The position numbers were made by a program, and so were the translations under genes. The notes under the pieces are model-generated. The model had not been told where the DNA came from. It saw only the letters and a program-made list of their open reading frames with translations, and ran no database searches. This document shows, piece by piece, positions 35,997 to 47,062 of a stretch of DNA of 64,000 bases (position 1 is the first letter of the stretch; each line of letters starts with the position of its first letter). Origin of the DNA: Macrotrachela quadricornifera. Taxonomy: Eukaryota; Rotifera; Eurotatoria; Philodinida; Philodinidae. The DNA lies in assembly GCA_022393335.1 (NCBI GenBank), contig JAJEKB010020892.1, forward strand, positions 901,316-965,315. Reading direction: 5' to 3'.

Positions 35997-36331
35997 TACA
36001 ATGAGAACAAAGAACAGAATTTTGAATAAATACGAATCTATTTTTTGACGCGTTGAGGAATAACAAGTACTATATTTTAAAAAAACCACTTATTTCTTTT
36101 CCTTCATTTACACTTAAAACTTTCATAATGTTAATAACACCACTACAATACTATTTCCTTCATTATTCAAATGGTTCCTTTCTCGGAAGAGAGTGTATTT
36201 ATATTTAAAAACAGATTTTTGCTTTTCATTGCACACCGCTAAGTAATAAATAGTTATGCAAATAATAAAGAAAAAAAAAGTAAATATGTTAATACTTATT
36301 TCAGTATTATACCAATAAAACATGAACCCAT

Positions 36332-36458
36332 ATCACGAATACCCGATGAAAACCGGCGGTTAACCGCGGTTTACCGGTCCGGTTATCGGCTCCTAAAACC
36401 GCGGTTAACCATCGGTTTTACCGGCTTACCGCTAAAAGTGATCCGGTATTCGTGACAT
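36332..36458. mobile_element. GC-rich palindromic MITE upstream of ankyrin-ART gene
   Basis: Ends ATCACGAATACC and GGTATTCGTGA are inverted. The core repeats GGTTAACCGCGGTTT and AAACCGCGGTTAACC with CCGGT blocks. It is strongly GC-rich in an AT-rich setting and could form a long hairpin. It lies about 200-330 bp upstream of the ART coding start. Confidence 0.75.
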
Positions 36459-36938
36459 GGGAAGGTATTCTTTATTTTTGTATCAAGCCCCCCCCCCTCC
36501 GCTCCCCTAGAATAGAAGGCCCCCATGTAGAAGGCCATGTTCGGAAAGAAGTTCAAACACCTTATTAGAAGGCCATGCAATAATTAATTATTATATTACA
36601 AAAATATTCAATTTTTAATAAATTTTAATTAATAACTATAGGAAATAACCAATTTTGCAATGTTTTTTTTTCCAAAAAATAGCGATTTTTTTCGTAAAAA
36701 GCACCTAAAAAATGGTAAACAAGGTTATTAATTATTTAGGACACACCAAAAGTAGTGAGGGAGATACTTTCTACCTTTAAGCAAGAGTACAAAAAAATCC
36801 CTTTTTTACCAATAGATAGAGCGTGTTTCGCTCTATCTTTCTATGCTATTTGGTCACTACTAAACTGTTATTATAATAATAAAATTTCGATAAAAACGAT
36901 GTTTGCCGCATAAACGTTGGTAGCATGAACATGAATAC

Positions 36939-37491
36939 GAGCAGTCATCCTATTCCGCGATGTTGAATATTAGGGCATTAGTTCCGCCTAGGAAACTAAG
37001 TCTAACGATTCCAGAATTACATGAAGTCTCAGAAGCGATTCCGCAATCGGTACTATTTCCAGCAATTCCGGAACCGGAAGGAATTCCTTGGAATTCCGTG
37101 TAATTCCGTCTGGAACTGGATCCGGAATCACTTGATCGTGTTGAAGGTTAATCCGCAACTACAATAGCAAACATGAAGGTGAAGGCGACAAGCGATTCCG
37201 GAAACGGTACTAGTACCATCACTTCCGGAATCGGAAGGAATTCCATCTGATTCCGGGTGAATCCAGTTCCGAAAATTCAACTCCGGATCCGTTCACTATG
37301 ATAACTCAGCACCATCACTGAAAGGCTGATGTATATGTGATTCCGGAATCAGACGAAATTTCTAGAAATTCCGTCTGATGGCGAAATTGAATCGTATTAT
37401 GTTAATATCTGATTCCGGAACCGGATGTAACTAGATCCTAGACGGAACTGATTCCGCCAATGTTCAACATCACGGAATAGGATGCAGTTTC
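36939..37491. mobile_element. Nested element with 8-bp target duplication, TTCCG-rich
   Basis: Flanked by ATGAATAC at 36931-36938 and 37492-37499, inside the left arm of the foldback. The corresponding site in the right arm is uninterrupted (ATAAATAC on the same strand). Ends CATCCTATTCCGCGATGTTG and CAACATCACGGAATAGGATG are inverted. The interior is packed with GGAATTCC/TTCCGGAA motifs. An 8-bp duplication suggests hAT or Mutator-like mobilisation; there is no transposase. Confidence 0.85.
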
Positions 37492-37884
37492 ATGAATACT
37501 TGTGAGTACTTTTGGAATAACTTTTGATAGAAACAAGATACAAAACTGTGGTTTTCGCCGTTAAAAAGAGGAGATGAAGATGCGGTGAGCTGCGTACTAT
37601 TGATTTTGCTAACCTGATTTTTGTAAAGTTTCAGCGTACCTTTAAAGAGCAAATCTATTCTATGAATTATTTACAGTGAATTTTCAATAATCGTATTCAC
37701 ATTCAAACCGTGAATCAAAGATCTACAGATTGTGAAAGACTCAGCTGTTTAAAATTAATTATTTAAGGATAATACCTATTCCAGACAAACCTCTACTACG
37801 ATATTCAATCAAATTTTTTGCTTTTTCTTTTTTTCATAAAACAAGCATTTTTCCGATGGTTAGAAAATTGAATAAAAAACCGTC

Positions 37885-38198
37885 CCAGGTCGAGCGTTAC
37901 GAGCTTCGTAAACGATCGTATACGACCATATACGGGAAAAATACGGCTGTTTACGAACGTATTTCGCCATATTACCTGAGGTCGTATTACGATCGTATAA
38001 TGTCGTGACCGTATGCGGAGAAAAACGGAGATTGTATACGACTTCTATATATGATGATAGTAAACAGTCGTTCTTTTCTCCGTAAATAACCGTATTTTTC
38101 CGTATACGACACGAAGATATACGATCGTAATACGGTCTCATGTAAACCGTCGTATTTTCCGGTACACGATTGTTTACGACCGTGCTTGTTTGACCTGG
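37885..38198. mobile_element. Nested CCAGGTC-ended MITE
   Basis: Ends CCAGGTCGAGC and GACCTGG are inverted, and CGTC flanks both sides (37881-37884, 38199-38202). The interior is dense in CGTATACGA / TCGTATACG palindromes. The termini match another MITE at 45060-45314. Confidence 0.75.
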
Positions 38199-38657
38199 CG
38201 TCAGAGATCATGTTAAAAAAAATTATAATATATGGTTCGATGCGTCTTTATCTCCTCTTTTTAACGGTGAAAACCACAGTTTTGTATCTTGTTAATATCA
38301 AAATTTATTCCAGAAATACTCACAGGTATTTATGTTCATGCTACCAGCCTATATGCGACAAATATTGATTTTATCGAAACTTTGTTATTATGATAACAGT
38401 TTAGTAGTGACCAAATAGCATAGAAAGATAGAGCGAAACACGCTATATCTATTGGTAATAAAAGAAATTTTTTTATACCCTTGGTTAAGGAAAAACAATA
38501 CCACCCTCACTACTTTTGGTATGTCCTAAATAATTATTGATTTTGAAATTTTTTGTAATTACTAAATAGCGAAAACTTGACCCTCAATATAAGGCCATCT
38601 AAAAAGAAGTGATGTGCCGAGACGCTATATAAGGCCATGGCCTTTTATTCTAGGGGG

Positions 38658-39101
38658 AAGTTTACCTTAAGCTGTACGTCGAGGTATAAAAATACTGTTT
38701 ATAGCACTATGTCTTCTATATTTCGTATGATGGTCAACTTTCACATAAACAAGAGTGCGAGCTAACGAGGGAAGGTCCCCAGGTGTTCAAGCCGTTTAGA
38801 GCCCATCTTTTGGCTATAAGTAGATCTAAATGAGATAAGAAAGACCTGAAAAGGGTTCATTCCCGTGTGCCTTTATTCTTAAGATATTGAATTTTCAAGA
38901 TATTGTATGAATAAAAGAATAGAACGATCAATGACTTTTTTTGTGAGGAAAGTGAAACATTAATGGCTGAAGCTTTTTTCCAATATTATGCGCTCTTTGT
39001 CCGATCTGTTTTGATTTGAAAGCTGAATATAATCCTATTTATTACGATTCTATTCGTTATTTATGAGCCCAAATAGTACACAAAATTCTCATTTTGTTTT
39101 T
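38658..39101. other. Non-genic spacer between foldback and palindrome
   Basis: No gene or repeat recognised. Confidence 0.4.
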
Positions 39102-39718
39102 GATACAGGCGGTGTCCCCAATAAGAACAGCATACAGAGTCATGTCGATTGTTTGCCTTTTTCCTCAGCCATTTCTTATCGAAAAAAAAATTTTTGCATT
39201 TCGGGGTAGAGGAGTAGCTGACAGGTCGACCGATGCAAAAATCCACTAATTACCTTGAAAATTAATTAAGGAATTAGCGGTATAATTTGAAGAACTGACT
39301 TTGTTCGTATTAGGTGCCATGTTCCTAATACGAACAGTCTATGTAAAATACATAGAAAATAAAAAATATTTACTAAACGAGGATTTTTCATGTCTAAACT
39401 AAAAAATTTCTTTTCGTGGGTGCATTAAAAATATTGCTTAACTTAAGTTACATTAAAATCCAGCGGTAGAAGGCAAACGGTGTTACTATTTGTTTTTTAT
39501 TGCTAAAACCAATATTTCGAATTTTTATTGATTTTTTTTATTTATTTTAAATATCATTTTGAACAAAATTTTCATTGAATAATGTTCAAATTTAACATAT
39601 ACGCTATTTCCGACACATACATCAATAATAAAACAAAAAAAATATATATAGGTGCCCAAATCTCCGTTCCCTGAGCGATCTCTTCCTGAGATGGGAATAG
39701 TTTAGATTTTGGTCGTGC

Positions 39719-39889
39719 TTAGAGGCGGCGCCAGGATTTTCACTTTGGGAGGGCTGAGCCCCCTTCAGAAAAATTCTGGGGGGGGGGGGCTCAGCCCCAG
39801 AAATCTTGTATTTTTGTCAGTTTTCGGGAAAAATTTTCAAAAATCTGAGGGAGCTCAGCCTCCTCCAGCCCCCCTTTGGCGCCGCCACT
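39719..39889. mobile_element. GC-rich hAT-like MITE inserted in the left palindrome arm
   Basis: Inverted ends TAGAGGCGGCGCCAGG and TTTGGCGCCGCCACT, with near-identical 8-bp flanks GGTCGTGC (39711-39718) and AGTCGTGT (39890-39897). The opposite arm shows the uninterrupted site (GATCGTGC read on the same strand). Contains an 11-base G run and GGGCTGAGCCCC palindrome. The overlapping short ORF is not a gene. Confidence 0.85.
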
Positions 39890-40640
39890 AGTCGTGTAAT
39901 AGATAGATGTATGAAAGAGCTATCGATTGATATATAATTCATGATATTGGACTATTTCGTTTGTTCAAAATCACGAGTTTCAATAGTAGGACTCCACTAC
40001 AATGAATATATAATAATCTATATCGAGGAATATGATTGAATTTTGAGAATCAACAGGAATACTTCTATTGAATTTTTCATCAGTATCTAATATTTTTAAC
40101 TGAAGACTATCAATTGATACAAAGAATTTCATAATTCACTATGGTGGTGTTCTCTAACGAGAGATACCAATATTAAGACTATGCATGTATTGATATTGAA
40201 ACTCGTGATTTTGAACAAACAAAATAGTCCAATATCATGAATTATATATCAATCGATAGCTCTTTCATACATCTATCTATTGCACGATCAAAATCTGAAC
40301 TATTCCCATCTCAGGAAGAGATCGCTTAGGGAACGGAGATTTGGGCACCTATATATATTTTTTTTGTTTTATTATTGATGTATGTGTCGGAAATAGCGTA
40401 TATGTTAAATTTGAACATTATTCAATGAAAATTTTGTTCAAAATGATATTTAAAATAAATAAAAAAAATCAATAAAAATTCGAAATATTGATTTTAGCAA
40501 TAAAAAACAAATAGTAACACCGTTTGCCTTCTACCGCTGGATTTTAATGTAACTTAAGTTAAACAATATTTTTAATGCACCCACGAAAAGAAATTTTTTA
40601 GTTTAGACATGAAAAATCCTCGTTTAGTAAATATTTTTTA

Positions 40641-40876
40641 TTGGGTCGTCAACAAATTTTTGTCGTTTTTTCAAAAACTTTATTATGATTTTTCCACTTT
40701 AACAGTTTAATTAGCTTTTAATTAAATGCGAACACAGGATCTTATTTTGTCAGAACATCGGTGGTAAGTCATAGACAGTTATAATGCATATATAATTGAA
40801 AGCTAGTTATACTGTTCAAGTGGAAAAATAAAAATAAAGTTTTTGAAAACACGACAAAAATTTGTTGGCGACCCAA
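40641..40876. mobile_element. mariner-like MITE inserted in the right palindrome arm
   Basis: Flanked by TA at 40639-40640 and 40877-40878. Ends TTGGGTCGTCAACAAATTTT and AAATTTGTTGGCGACCCAA are inverted, extending about 55 bp. The left palindrome arm gives the empty site with a single TA. A TA duplication and TTGGGTYG-type ends fit the Tc1/mariner superfamily. 236 bp, non-coding. Confidence 0.9.
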
Positions 40877-41133
40877 TATTTTCTATGTATTTTACATAGA
40901 CTGTTCGTATTAGGAACATGACACCTAATACGAACAAAGTCAGTTCTTCAAATTATACCGCTAATTCCTTAATTAATTTTCAAGATAATTAGTGGATTTT
41001 TGCATCGGTCGACCTGCCAGCTGCTCCTCTACCCCGAAATACAAAAATCTTTTTTTTGCGATAAGAAATGACTGAGGAAAAAGGTAAACAATCGACATCA
41101 CTCCGTAGGCTGTTCTTATTAGGGACATTCGCT

Positions 41134-41430
41134 GTATCTACTTATTTATTTGTCTATTCATCTGCAGATAAATAGATAAATGAATAGGTAGATAGATACA
41201 TTCATCTATCTGTCCACCTATTTATCTGTCTATCTACCTACCTATCCATGTATGTTTCTACCTATGTATCTAACAAGCTAACTGCACACCTATTTATATC
41301 TATCTATCTATCTATCTATCTATTTATTTATTTATTTCTCAATCTACTTATCTATCCATCCATATCTACGTATTTATCTATCTATCTGCCAACGGATATC
41401 TCGATTTACGAATCTATCTATCTCCCTACT
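41134..41430 (+). repeat. Degenerate TATC/ATTT microsatellite
   Basis: Long run of TATC, TATT and TACC tetramers directly abutting the palindrome. The open frame of Ile/Tyr/Leu/Ser over it is a repeat artefact. Confidence 0.9.
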
Positions 41431-41749
41431 TATGTCTCTTTCACACATCATTTGAAACGTATGAAACTAGAACTTCAATTATGATACGACTGAAATCTAT
41501 CGTAGCGTCGACTTACGAAATGAAACCAAAGCTAAAATGAGTTTCAAAAATTTCCTTCTGGACTTACATGTAGACTTAGCTGGCATACTTTGATTCGGTC
41601 TTTATTCAAACATCAGGTTTACTGCGCTGCGCACTGTGGGCATCAATCAAAACAGGAATTGCTTTATCTTAGTCTACCGCCTATCTCTTCTACCCAGTCC
41701 GTAACTCATTTACTAATTTTAATCAAGGAATTGAATGAAATAAAAAGAA

Positions 41750-42220
41750 CTCAAGCAGGCCAAAACAGAAAAACTAATAAAGCAGCGCAGGGGTTAAACG
41801 AATTGAAGGCGAAAAGGAATTAAAAAGAGAAAAAGAGACTAAAACGCTTGAAGTAAGTAAAAGAGGTAAAGAGAGTATAGAGGGTAAAAAACCTAATGGC
41901 ATTAAAGCATCTAGAATAGATATAAAGACTAAATCGACTAAAGAATTTGTAAGGATTTAAAATACTAAAAGGAATGAACGAACTCAAAAGACTTAAAATC
42001 AGAAAACAGAGCAAAATGATTAGAAACTCTGAAGACACTAAAGAAAGTAAATTCCTATAAACAGTAGAAGAAAATAAGACAAGAGAGAGTAAAGGAACTA
42101 AATATACAAGAATTGTAGCGCGTAAAAGGAGCATAGGAGGACGAAACGGACTAGCAGGACTAAAGGTAATTAGACCAGTAAAGGAGCTACATGATTTAAA
42201 GGAGAGACACCCATGCAACT
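41750..42220 (+). repeat. Degenerate purine-rich ACTAAA repeat
   Basis: Repeated GACTAAA/AACTAAA-like steps of roughly 10-11 bp through about 470 bp. Strong purine strand bias; no coding evidence. Confidence 0.6.
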
Positions 42221-42239
42221 AAAAAATAAAAAAATAACA

Positions 42240-43150
42240 TTTTTGCTGATGAAATACACATAAAAATCGATGTTTTTCATTTTCATTAATTAAAATGAAA
42301 GTTTTCATCGGTTGCATTTCATGAACTTGATTTTTAATCAAAATCATCAAATGACTTTGGTTAAACATTGATTTTTAATCAATGTCATTTGATGACTTTG
42401 ATTAAAAATCAAAATCATCAAATGCAACTGATGAAAATGAAAATCAGCGAGTTTTATGTCAGTTTCATCAAAAAAATGTCATTTTTTTCGTGTTTTTTAC
42501 ATGAATGTCATCATTTTTTGTCATGCCTTGATTACTTGGGTAGAGTAAGAAAGTTAATTATTCCTGCTAGAAAACTGGGGCACAAGATTTTGTATGTTCT
42601 CGCACATAGAGTTCTCTTTCGAAAAACATTGAAAAGGGTATTTGTAAAGACAGATGTCGATATGTACTCTAAACTCATCATTTTCCTGGTGAATTTTTTT
42701 AAAAACATCATGACACATGATGTATTTCACACCAAAGTCATTCGATGAAAACGATAATAAAGTAATGAAAGTAATCTAATGATTTTGATTTTTCCGTAGT
42801 AATCAGAATCATGCGGTGAAAATGATGTAAAAGTAATCAAAACTAATGTAGTGATTCTGATATTCTTAGATAATCCAAGTCATGGATGAAACTGGTGTAA
42901 AAGTGATGAAAATAATGTAATGATTTTTATTTTTTCAAAATAATCAAAATCATGCGATGAAAATGATGTCAAAGTAATGAAAATAATGGAACGATTTTGA
43001 TTTTTCCAAAATAATCAAAATCATCGAATGAATGCGGTGTAAAAGTAATGAAAATAATGAAATGATTTTGATATTCTCAGATAATTCAGGTCATGGAATG
43101 AAACTGGTGTAAAAGTAATGAAAGTAATGTGATAACTTTGGTGACCTTTT
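42240..43150 (+). repeat. AATCAAAATCATC palindromes and ~73-bp tandem repeat
   Basis: At 42240-42450 the sequence alternates between ATTTTTAATCAAAATCATC and its complement, forming hairpins. From about 42740 to 43145 some six units of about 73 bp repeat (GATGTAAAAGTAATGAAAAT, ATGATTTTGATTTTTCC, AATAATCAAAATCATG), with alternate units carrying a GATATTCTCAGATAAT variant, that is, a two-type higher-order pattern. Confidence 0.75.
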
Positions 43151-43225
43151 GAGAGAAGTAAAGTCATGCAATTTTTTTGATGAAAATTTTGAAAATAACC
43201 ATTTAAATGAAATGTTTTTGGTTTT

Positions 43226-44150
43226 TTAGTTACATGGGTACTCATAGACAAATCCTGAGTACTCGTTATAGTACTCGTCGTCTTTTTCTCTGAAAATACT
43301 CAATATACAGAACGAAATGTGTCAGGACGAAAAGGGTTTCGTGCGCTGATTTTCTATGAACGAGAAGTTGCAAATTTTAACAAGGTAATTTCACTCTGCG
43401 ACTGCAACATCGCAGAGAAGTAGTCTCTTCTAGAGTCTGCAAAGCTCCATTGGAAGGCTGCACACCCAGACCTTGAATGGTCTATATACTAGCAAATATA
43501 AAAAAGGAAAGATCCGAGTATTCAACTGCACTGAAAAAAATTTCCGGATAATAATAAATCCTGAAAAAGGATTTATGACTGAAAAATCAGTTTATCAACG
43601 CACTCTACCCTTTGATAAACCCTTTTTCCTAAAAAAAGTGAGCAATGGTTTGTCACCCGTCGCAAAACGATATACCCTTGTACTGGTTTCTCTCTTGATA
43701 AACCCTTTTTCCATAGATCAACAGAATCAATCCTCAATATATAGTTTATCATCACCTATAAGAAACGAACCATTTGAGGGTTGATTCTATTGATCTATGG
43801 AAAAAGGGTTTATCAAGAGAGAAATCAGTACAAGGGTATTATCGTTTTGCAACGGGTGACAAACCCTTGCTCACTTTTTATGAGGAAAAAGGGTTTATCA
43901 AAGGGTAGAGCGCGTTGATAAACTGATTTTTCAGTCATAAACCCTTTTTCAGGATTTATTATTCTTCGAAAATTTTTTTCATTGTAGGGTATACTGTTAT
44001 GATCCCAGGGAAATGTAGTACTCATACTCAAAACTCTAATGTCAGTATGACCGATGAGTACTCAAATCTGCTAAGTACTCATGAGTTCTCGCGGCATTTT
44101 CTAGCGTGAGTACGTTTTGAGTACTCTCTTGATGAGTACATTAACTAGGG
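43226..44150. mobile_element. GAGTACTC-bordered element carrying a nested hairpin
   Basis: Outer ends TTAGTTACATGGGTACTCAT and GATGAGTACATTAACTAG are inverted. Both ends bear several GAGTACTC / AGTACTCAT copies (43240-43275; 44010-44140). Inside lies the hairpin at about 43530-43990. No transposase. Confidence 0.75.
43530..43990. mobile_element. Tight hairpin MITE with repeated GATAAACCCTTTTTCC
   Basis: Arms of about 210 bp and a loop of roughly 35 bp. Outer ends ACTGAAAAAAATTTCC and GAAAATTTTTTTCATTG are inverted. The GATAAACCCTTTTTC motif occurs twice per arm as inverted/direct copies. Short open frames inside it are repeat artefacts. Confidence 0.85.
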
Positions 44151-45059
44151 TTCGTCTTCCAATGAAGAAAAGAGTCAACGACACAAATGTTATTGATAGA
44201 AGAAAATGAACGTGTACATCTATTTATATACGACAGATAAGATAAAGTTACTTAAGGCTCTCCATTGTCTAGACAGCTGTGTGAATAAAATGAAGAGTAA
44301 TATCCTCGTGACCTTATAGCATATGAACACAATGAATCAAAACATGTGTGCATGAATGTTGAAAGCATGTTAAGTGTTCAACTATGATATTTTGATGGAT
44401 TTGTACTTCTAGAAACCATAAAAGATCAATAACGAAGTTTAAAACAAAAAAGAAATTAAAGTATAAGTCATATTAGAGAAATGATTTTCTAGGATTCCCT
44501 AGAAAATCATAATCACGTGGTATATGAAACTTGCCAAACTCCTACGTTTATTCAGCTTTCGATTCTCTATCGATTGACGTTTGAACCAGCTTTTTATCAC
44601 ATAACTGGATTAAGCTATTTTAAATGTAAAAAATGGGACTTCCAAGAACTTGGAACTTAATTCATAAACTTGTGCTTTGGGTTAGAAACTTGACGCTTTT
44701 TTTTTAAATGTTTGTCTTTCAATGCAGAATCCGAATATGAGATTCAAAATTTTTTTCTATTGCTCATGTCGTTAGAAAACTCTTTCTTTTCGAACATCTG
44801 TAGCTCAAAAACCGTGGTTTTCTGAAAACGGATCTTCCGAGCATTTTGGAGAAAACTTTCTCGAGACAAAAAGAAAGAGCATGTCAAAAAACCCTTATAA
44901 ACAAGAGGAAAACTTAAACTGTTCAGCCATTTCTAAGATAGAATTTTGATGTTACACGCCTATTATTAATCAGTTATTGACTCATGATCCATCGCCGGTA
45001 ATCACTGACAGTCAATGAGTCACCTCTGTTAATGAATGATTAACAATCATAATATATGC
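44151..45059. other. Non-genic stretch
   Basis: AT-rich sequence with no gene or strong repeat signal. Confidence 0.4.
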
Positions 45060-45314
45060 CCAGGTCGAATATTCTAGCCTTAGGAATTGGTCAGAACTGA
45101 CCGAAAAGAGAAGAAAAAAAACCATCGTTTCCGTAAGGAAAACACCAAAAATCGGCGGAACATGGTAGCAGTATTCCGGTGATCGTATCCGGCTGTCGAT
45201 TCTGGATGGAATCAGACAAATCCTGCCACCGGACCCATTCATCGAAATACTGGTTCCATGAAATCTTTGAAATTGTCCAGAACCGACCGTTTCCGGCCCG
45301 GACTGTTCGACCTG
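45060..45314. mobile_element. CCAGGTC-ended MITE (second copy of the family)
   Basis: Ends CCAGGTCGAATATTC and CTGTTCGACCTGA are inverted, matching the termini of the element at 37885-38198. The interior (ACCGGAATACTGC, CAGAACCGACCG) is GC-richer than the flanks. The open frame on the minus strand here is not a gene. Confidence 0.7.
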
Positions 45315-47062
45315 AGTGATAATCGATAAGCAGAGAAGATGCTGAGATTGACTAGACGTAATCAATTACAAGTGCAATTTTTTTATCGCAGTTTGACCGC
45401 AATTGAACACATGGCAACTAATGGAGATAAGTCATTGCTACTAGCGACGACATGTATTTTTCATTCCAATTGTTTTTCGCTCTTTTTAGTTTTTGTTAAA
45501 AAGATGTTATGCTAGGAGAAAGACCTGAAATAAATATTTTCTCTCTTCTCTTACTCTGGTTTTACTTCAAAAGGGTTTTCCCCAATTTATAATTAAAAAA
45601 GAAGAAAGAAAAATAAACGAAAAAAGAAAAGCGAGATACTATTGAAATTTTCTTCAAGAAGAGAATTGATGTTGCAAAACTCATCATAAAAAATTTACGA
45701 TAGAAATTACTTTTACAAAATTTAGAGTAAGTAACCATATTTAAATCATATACTTCAACGATAAAACATTGAATCTCAGAAAAGAACAATCGTCAACAAC
45801 AACAAAAAATAAAAGCAAATATGTAGAGAGAAAGAACGTATTCGAGTAATTATAGTCATTTGTACAAAAAGCATATTGATATGATCACTCCTGACACATT
45901 TATCAGAGAAAAAGATGATCTTTTTTTCATGTATATATTTGTAAAACCTCGTTCTTATTTCCGATACTTTTTCGTTTAAGATATTAAAAAAATAGGTATT
46001 CATAAATATATTTGTCTTTAACATACAAAACAATTGTTTGTAGAGAGATATTGGTCACAGTCTAAAAGTTTGAATTCTCCAAAATTAGAATATTCAGGCA
46101 AAAAATGAATCCAATACTAGTGTAGTGATATCTCTAAAATGAATATCATAGCTCTGTGGTTTGTCTTCCATCTACAAGATTGAGATATTCTAGATGAAAA
46201 CACCATTTTAATGTTAGTAAGATTTTTTGTAACAATAACAATCATAGCTTCATAATTGGATTTCCATCTCCATAATTAGGATAACTAAGCAAAAAACTAT
46301 TTTAACATTAGTAAGATCGTTATCATTGAAAATAAAATAATAATTTCACAATCTTTTCACTGTTTTCAAGATCTGACTCAATATTCAAGCAAAAAGTACT
46401 TGGTTTTCGTCTTAAAAATTATGATCGGTCATGTTTTGGATTGAAATAGCATGTCTATTTTTCTTCTCGTTAAAGTCGCGAAAATACTTACACAAACGAA
46501 AAAAAAACTAATACTAGATAATATTGAAGATCAATACTTCTTACATTAACGAGATGCATGAAAGAATGTTAATTGTATAGAAAAAGAAAATATCATTCTA
46601 CGGTACTTGTACAGTTTAATCACACTTTTGCTTTCACCCTCACGTTGATTACTGTTATTGCAAATGGTGAGAAACGTATTATTGAGTTTTCTATTTTTGA
46701 TTTGACGAGTTCAGTTCTGTTTCATATTTTAATCTGACAGAGATTGTGTTAGAAGCTTTCATCTTGAAATAATATTTTCCTATCTTTATGAATTAGCAAT
46801 GGGAAAAAATTTGAACAGTCTACATTTCACTTTAATTAATTTGTTTTTTTCTTTCAGCAAAAGAAAGAATTAATATTCTGTGTTGCTGACAATGAATACT
46901 TTTTAATAAGAATAAAAAACAGATATAAATAGTTAGAAATAATATTCTGAATCTTTTGTTATATTTAATAGATGTTCATTTAATTGTAGTATGCAATGTT
47001 GAAATATCTATGTTTGTGACCATGAAGTTTTTCATCTATTAAGAACATTAACACAACTTTCC
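45315..47062. other. AT-rich non-genic stretch
   Basis: No gene, inverted repeat or tandem repeat stood out. Confidence 0.4.

Larger units (their letters stand above)
36503..38657. mobile_element. 2.15-kb foldback element with nested insertions
   Basis: Outer ends CCCCTAGAATAGAAGGCC (about 36504) and GGCCTTTTATTCTAGGGGG (about 38640-38656) are inverted. The long arms continue inward: ATTATTTAGGACA.ACCAAAAGTAGTGAGGG, the CTATCTTTCTATGCTATTTGG block and the AAGATACAAAACTGTGGTTT block (37540 and, inverted, 38270-38290). The left arm is split by an insertion at 36939-37491. The internal part carries another at 37885-38198. No transposase. Without the insertions the element would be about 1.3 kb. 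Confidence 0.85.
39102..41138. mobile_element. 2.04-kb near-perfect palindrome (giant foldback)
   Basis: The left arm 39102-39984 and right arm 40194-41138 are inverted copies over about 700 bp of shared sequence with few mismatches; the loop is about 209 bp. Each arm contains a hairpin made of TTCGTATTAGG and CCTAATACGAA near its outer third. A related AATAAGAACAGC motif sits at each end, so the terminal and subterminal motifs look repeated. The left arm alone carries a GC-rich insertion (39719-39889) and the right arm alone carries a mariner-like MITE (40641-40876). No ORF with a recognisable domain. Confidence 0.9.

Noticed and set aside
37860..38211. Two overlapping minus-strand open frames
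   Set aside because: They lie in the CGTATACG-rich nested MITE.
39709..39891. 60-codon open frame rich in Gly/Pro
   Set aside because: It coincides with the GC-rich MITE inserted in the palindrome; composition comes from G/C runs.
41248..41484. 78-codon open frame of Ile/Tyr/Leu/Ser
   Set aside because: Translation of a TATC/TATT microsatellite.
41820..42218. 132-codon Phe/Leu/Ser-rich open frame
   Set aside because: Antisense of a purine-rich degenerate repeat.
43473..44031. Overlapping open frames in both strands
   Set aside because: Products of a 460-bp hairpin MITE.
45012..45365. 117-codon open frame on the minus strand
   Set aside because: It spans a CCAGGTC-ended MITE and has no domain-like pattern.
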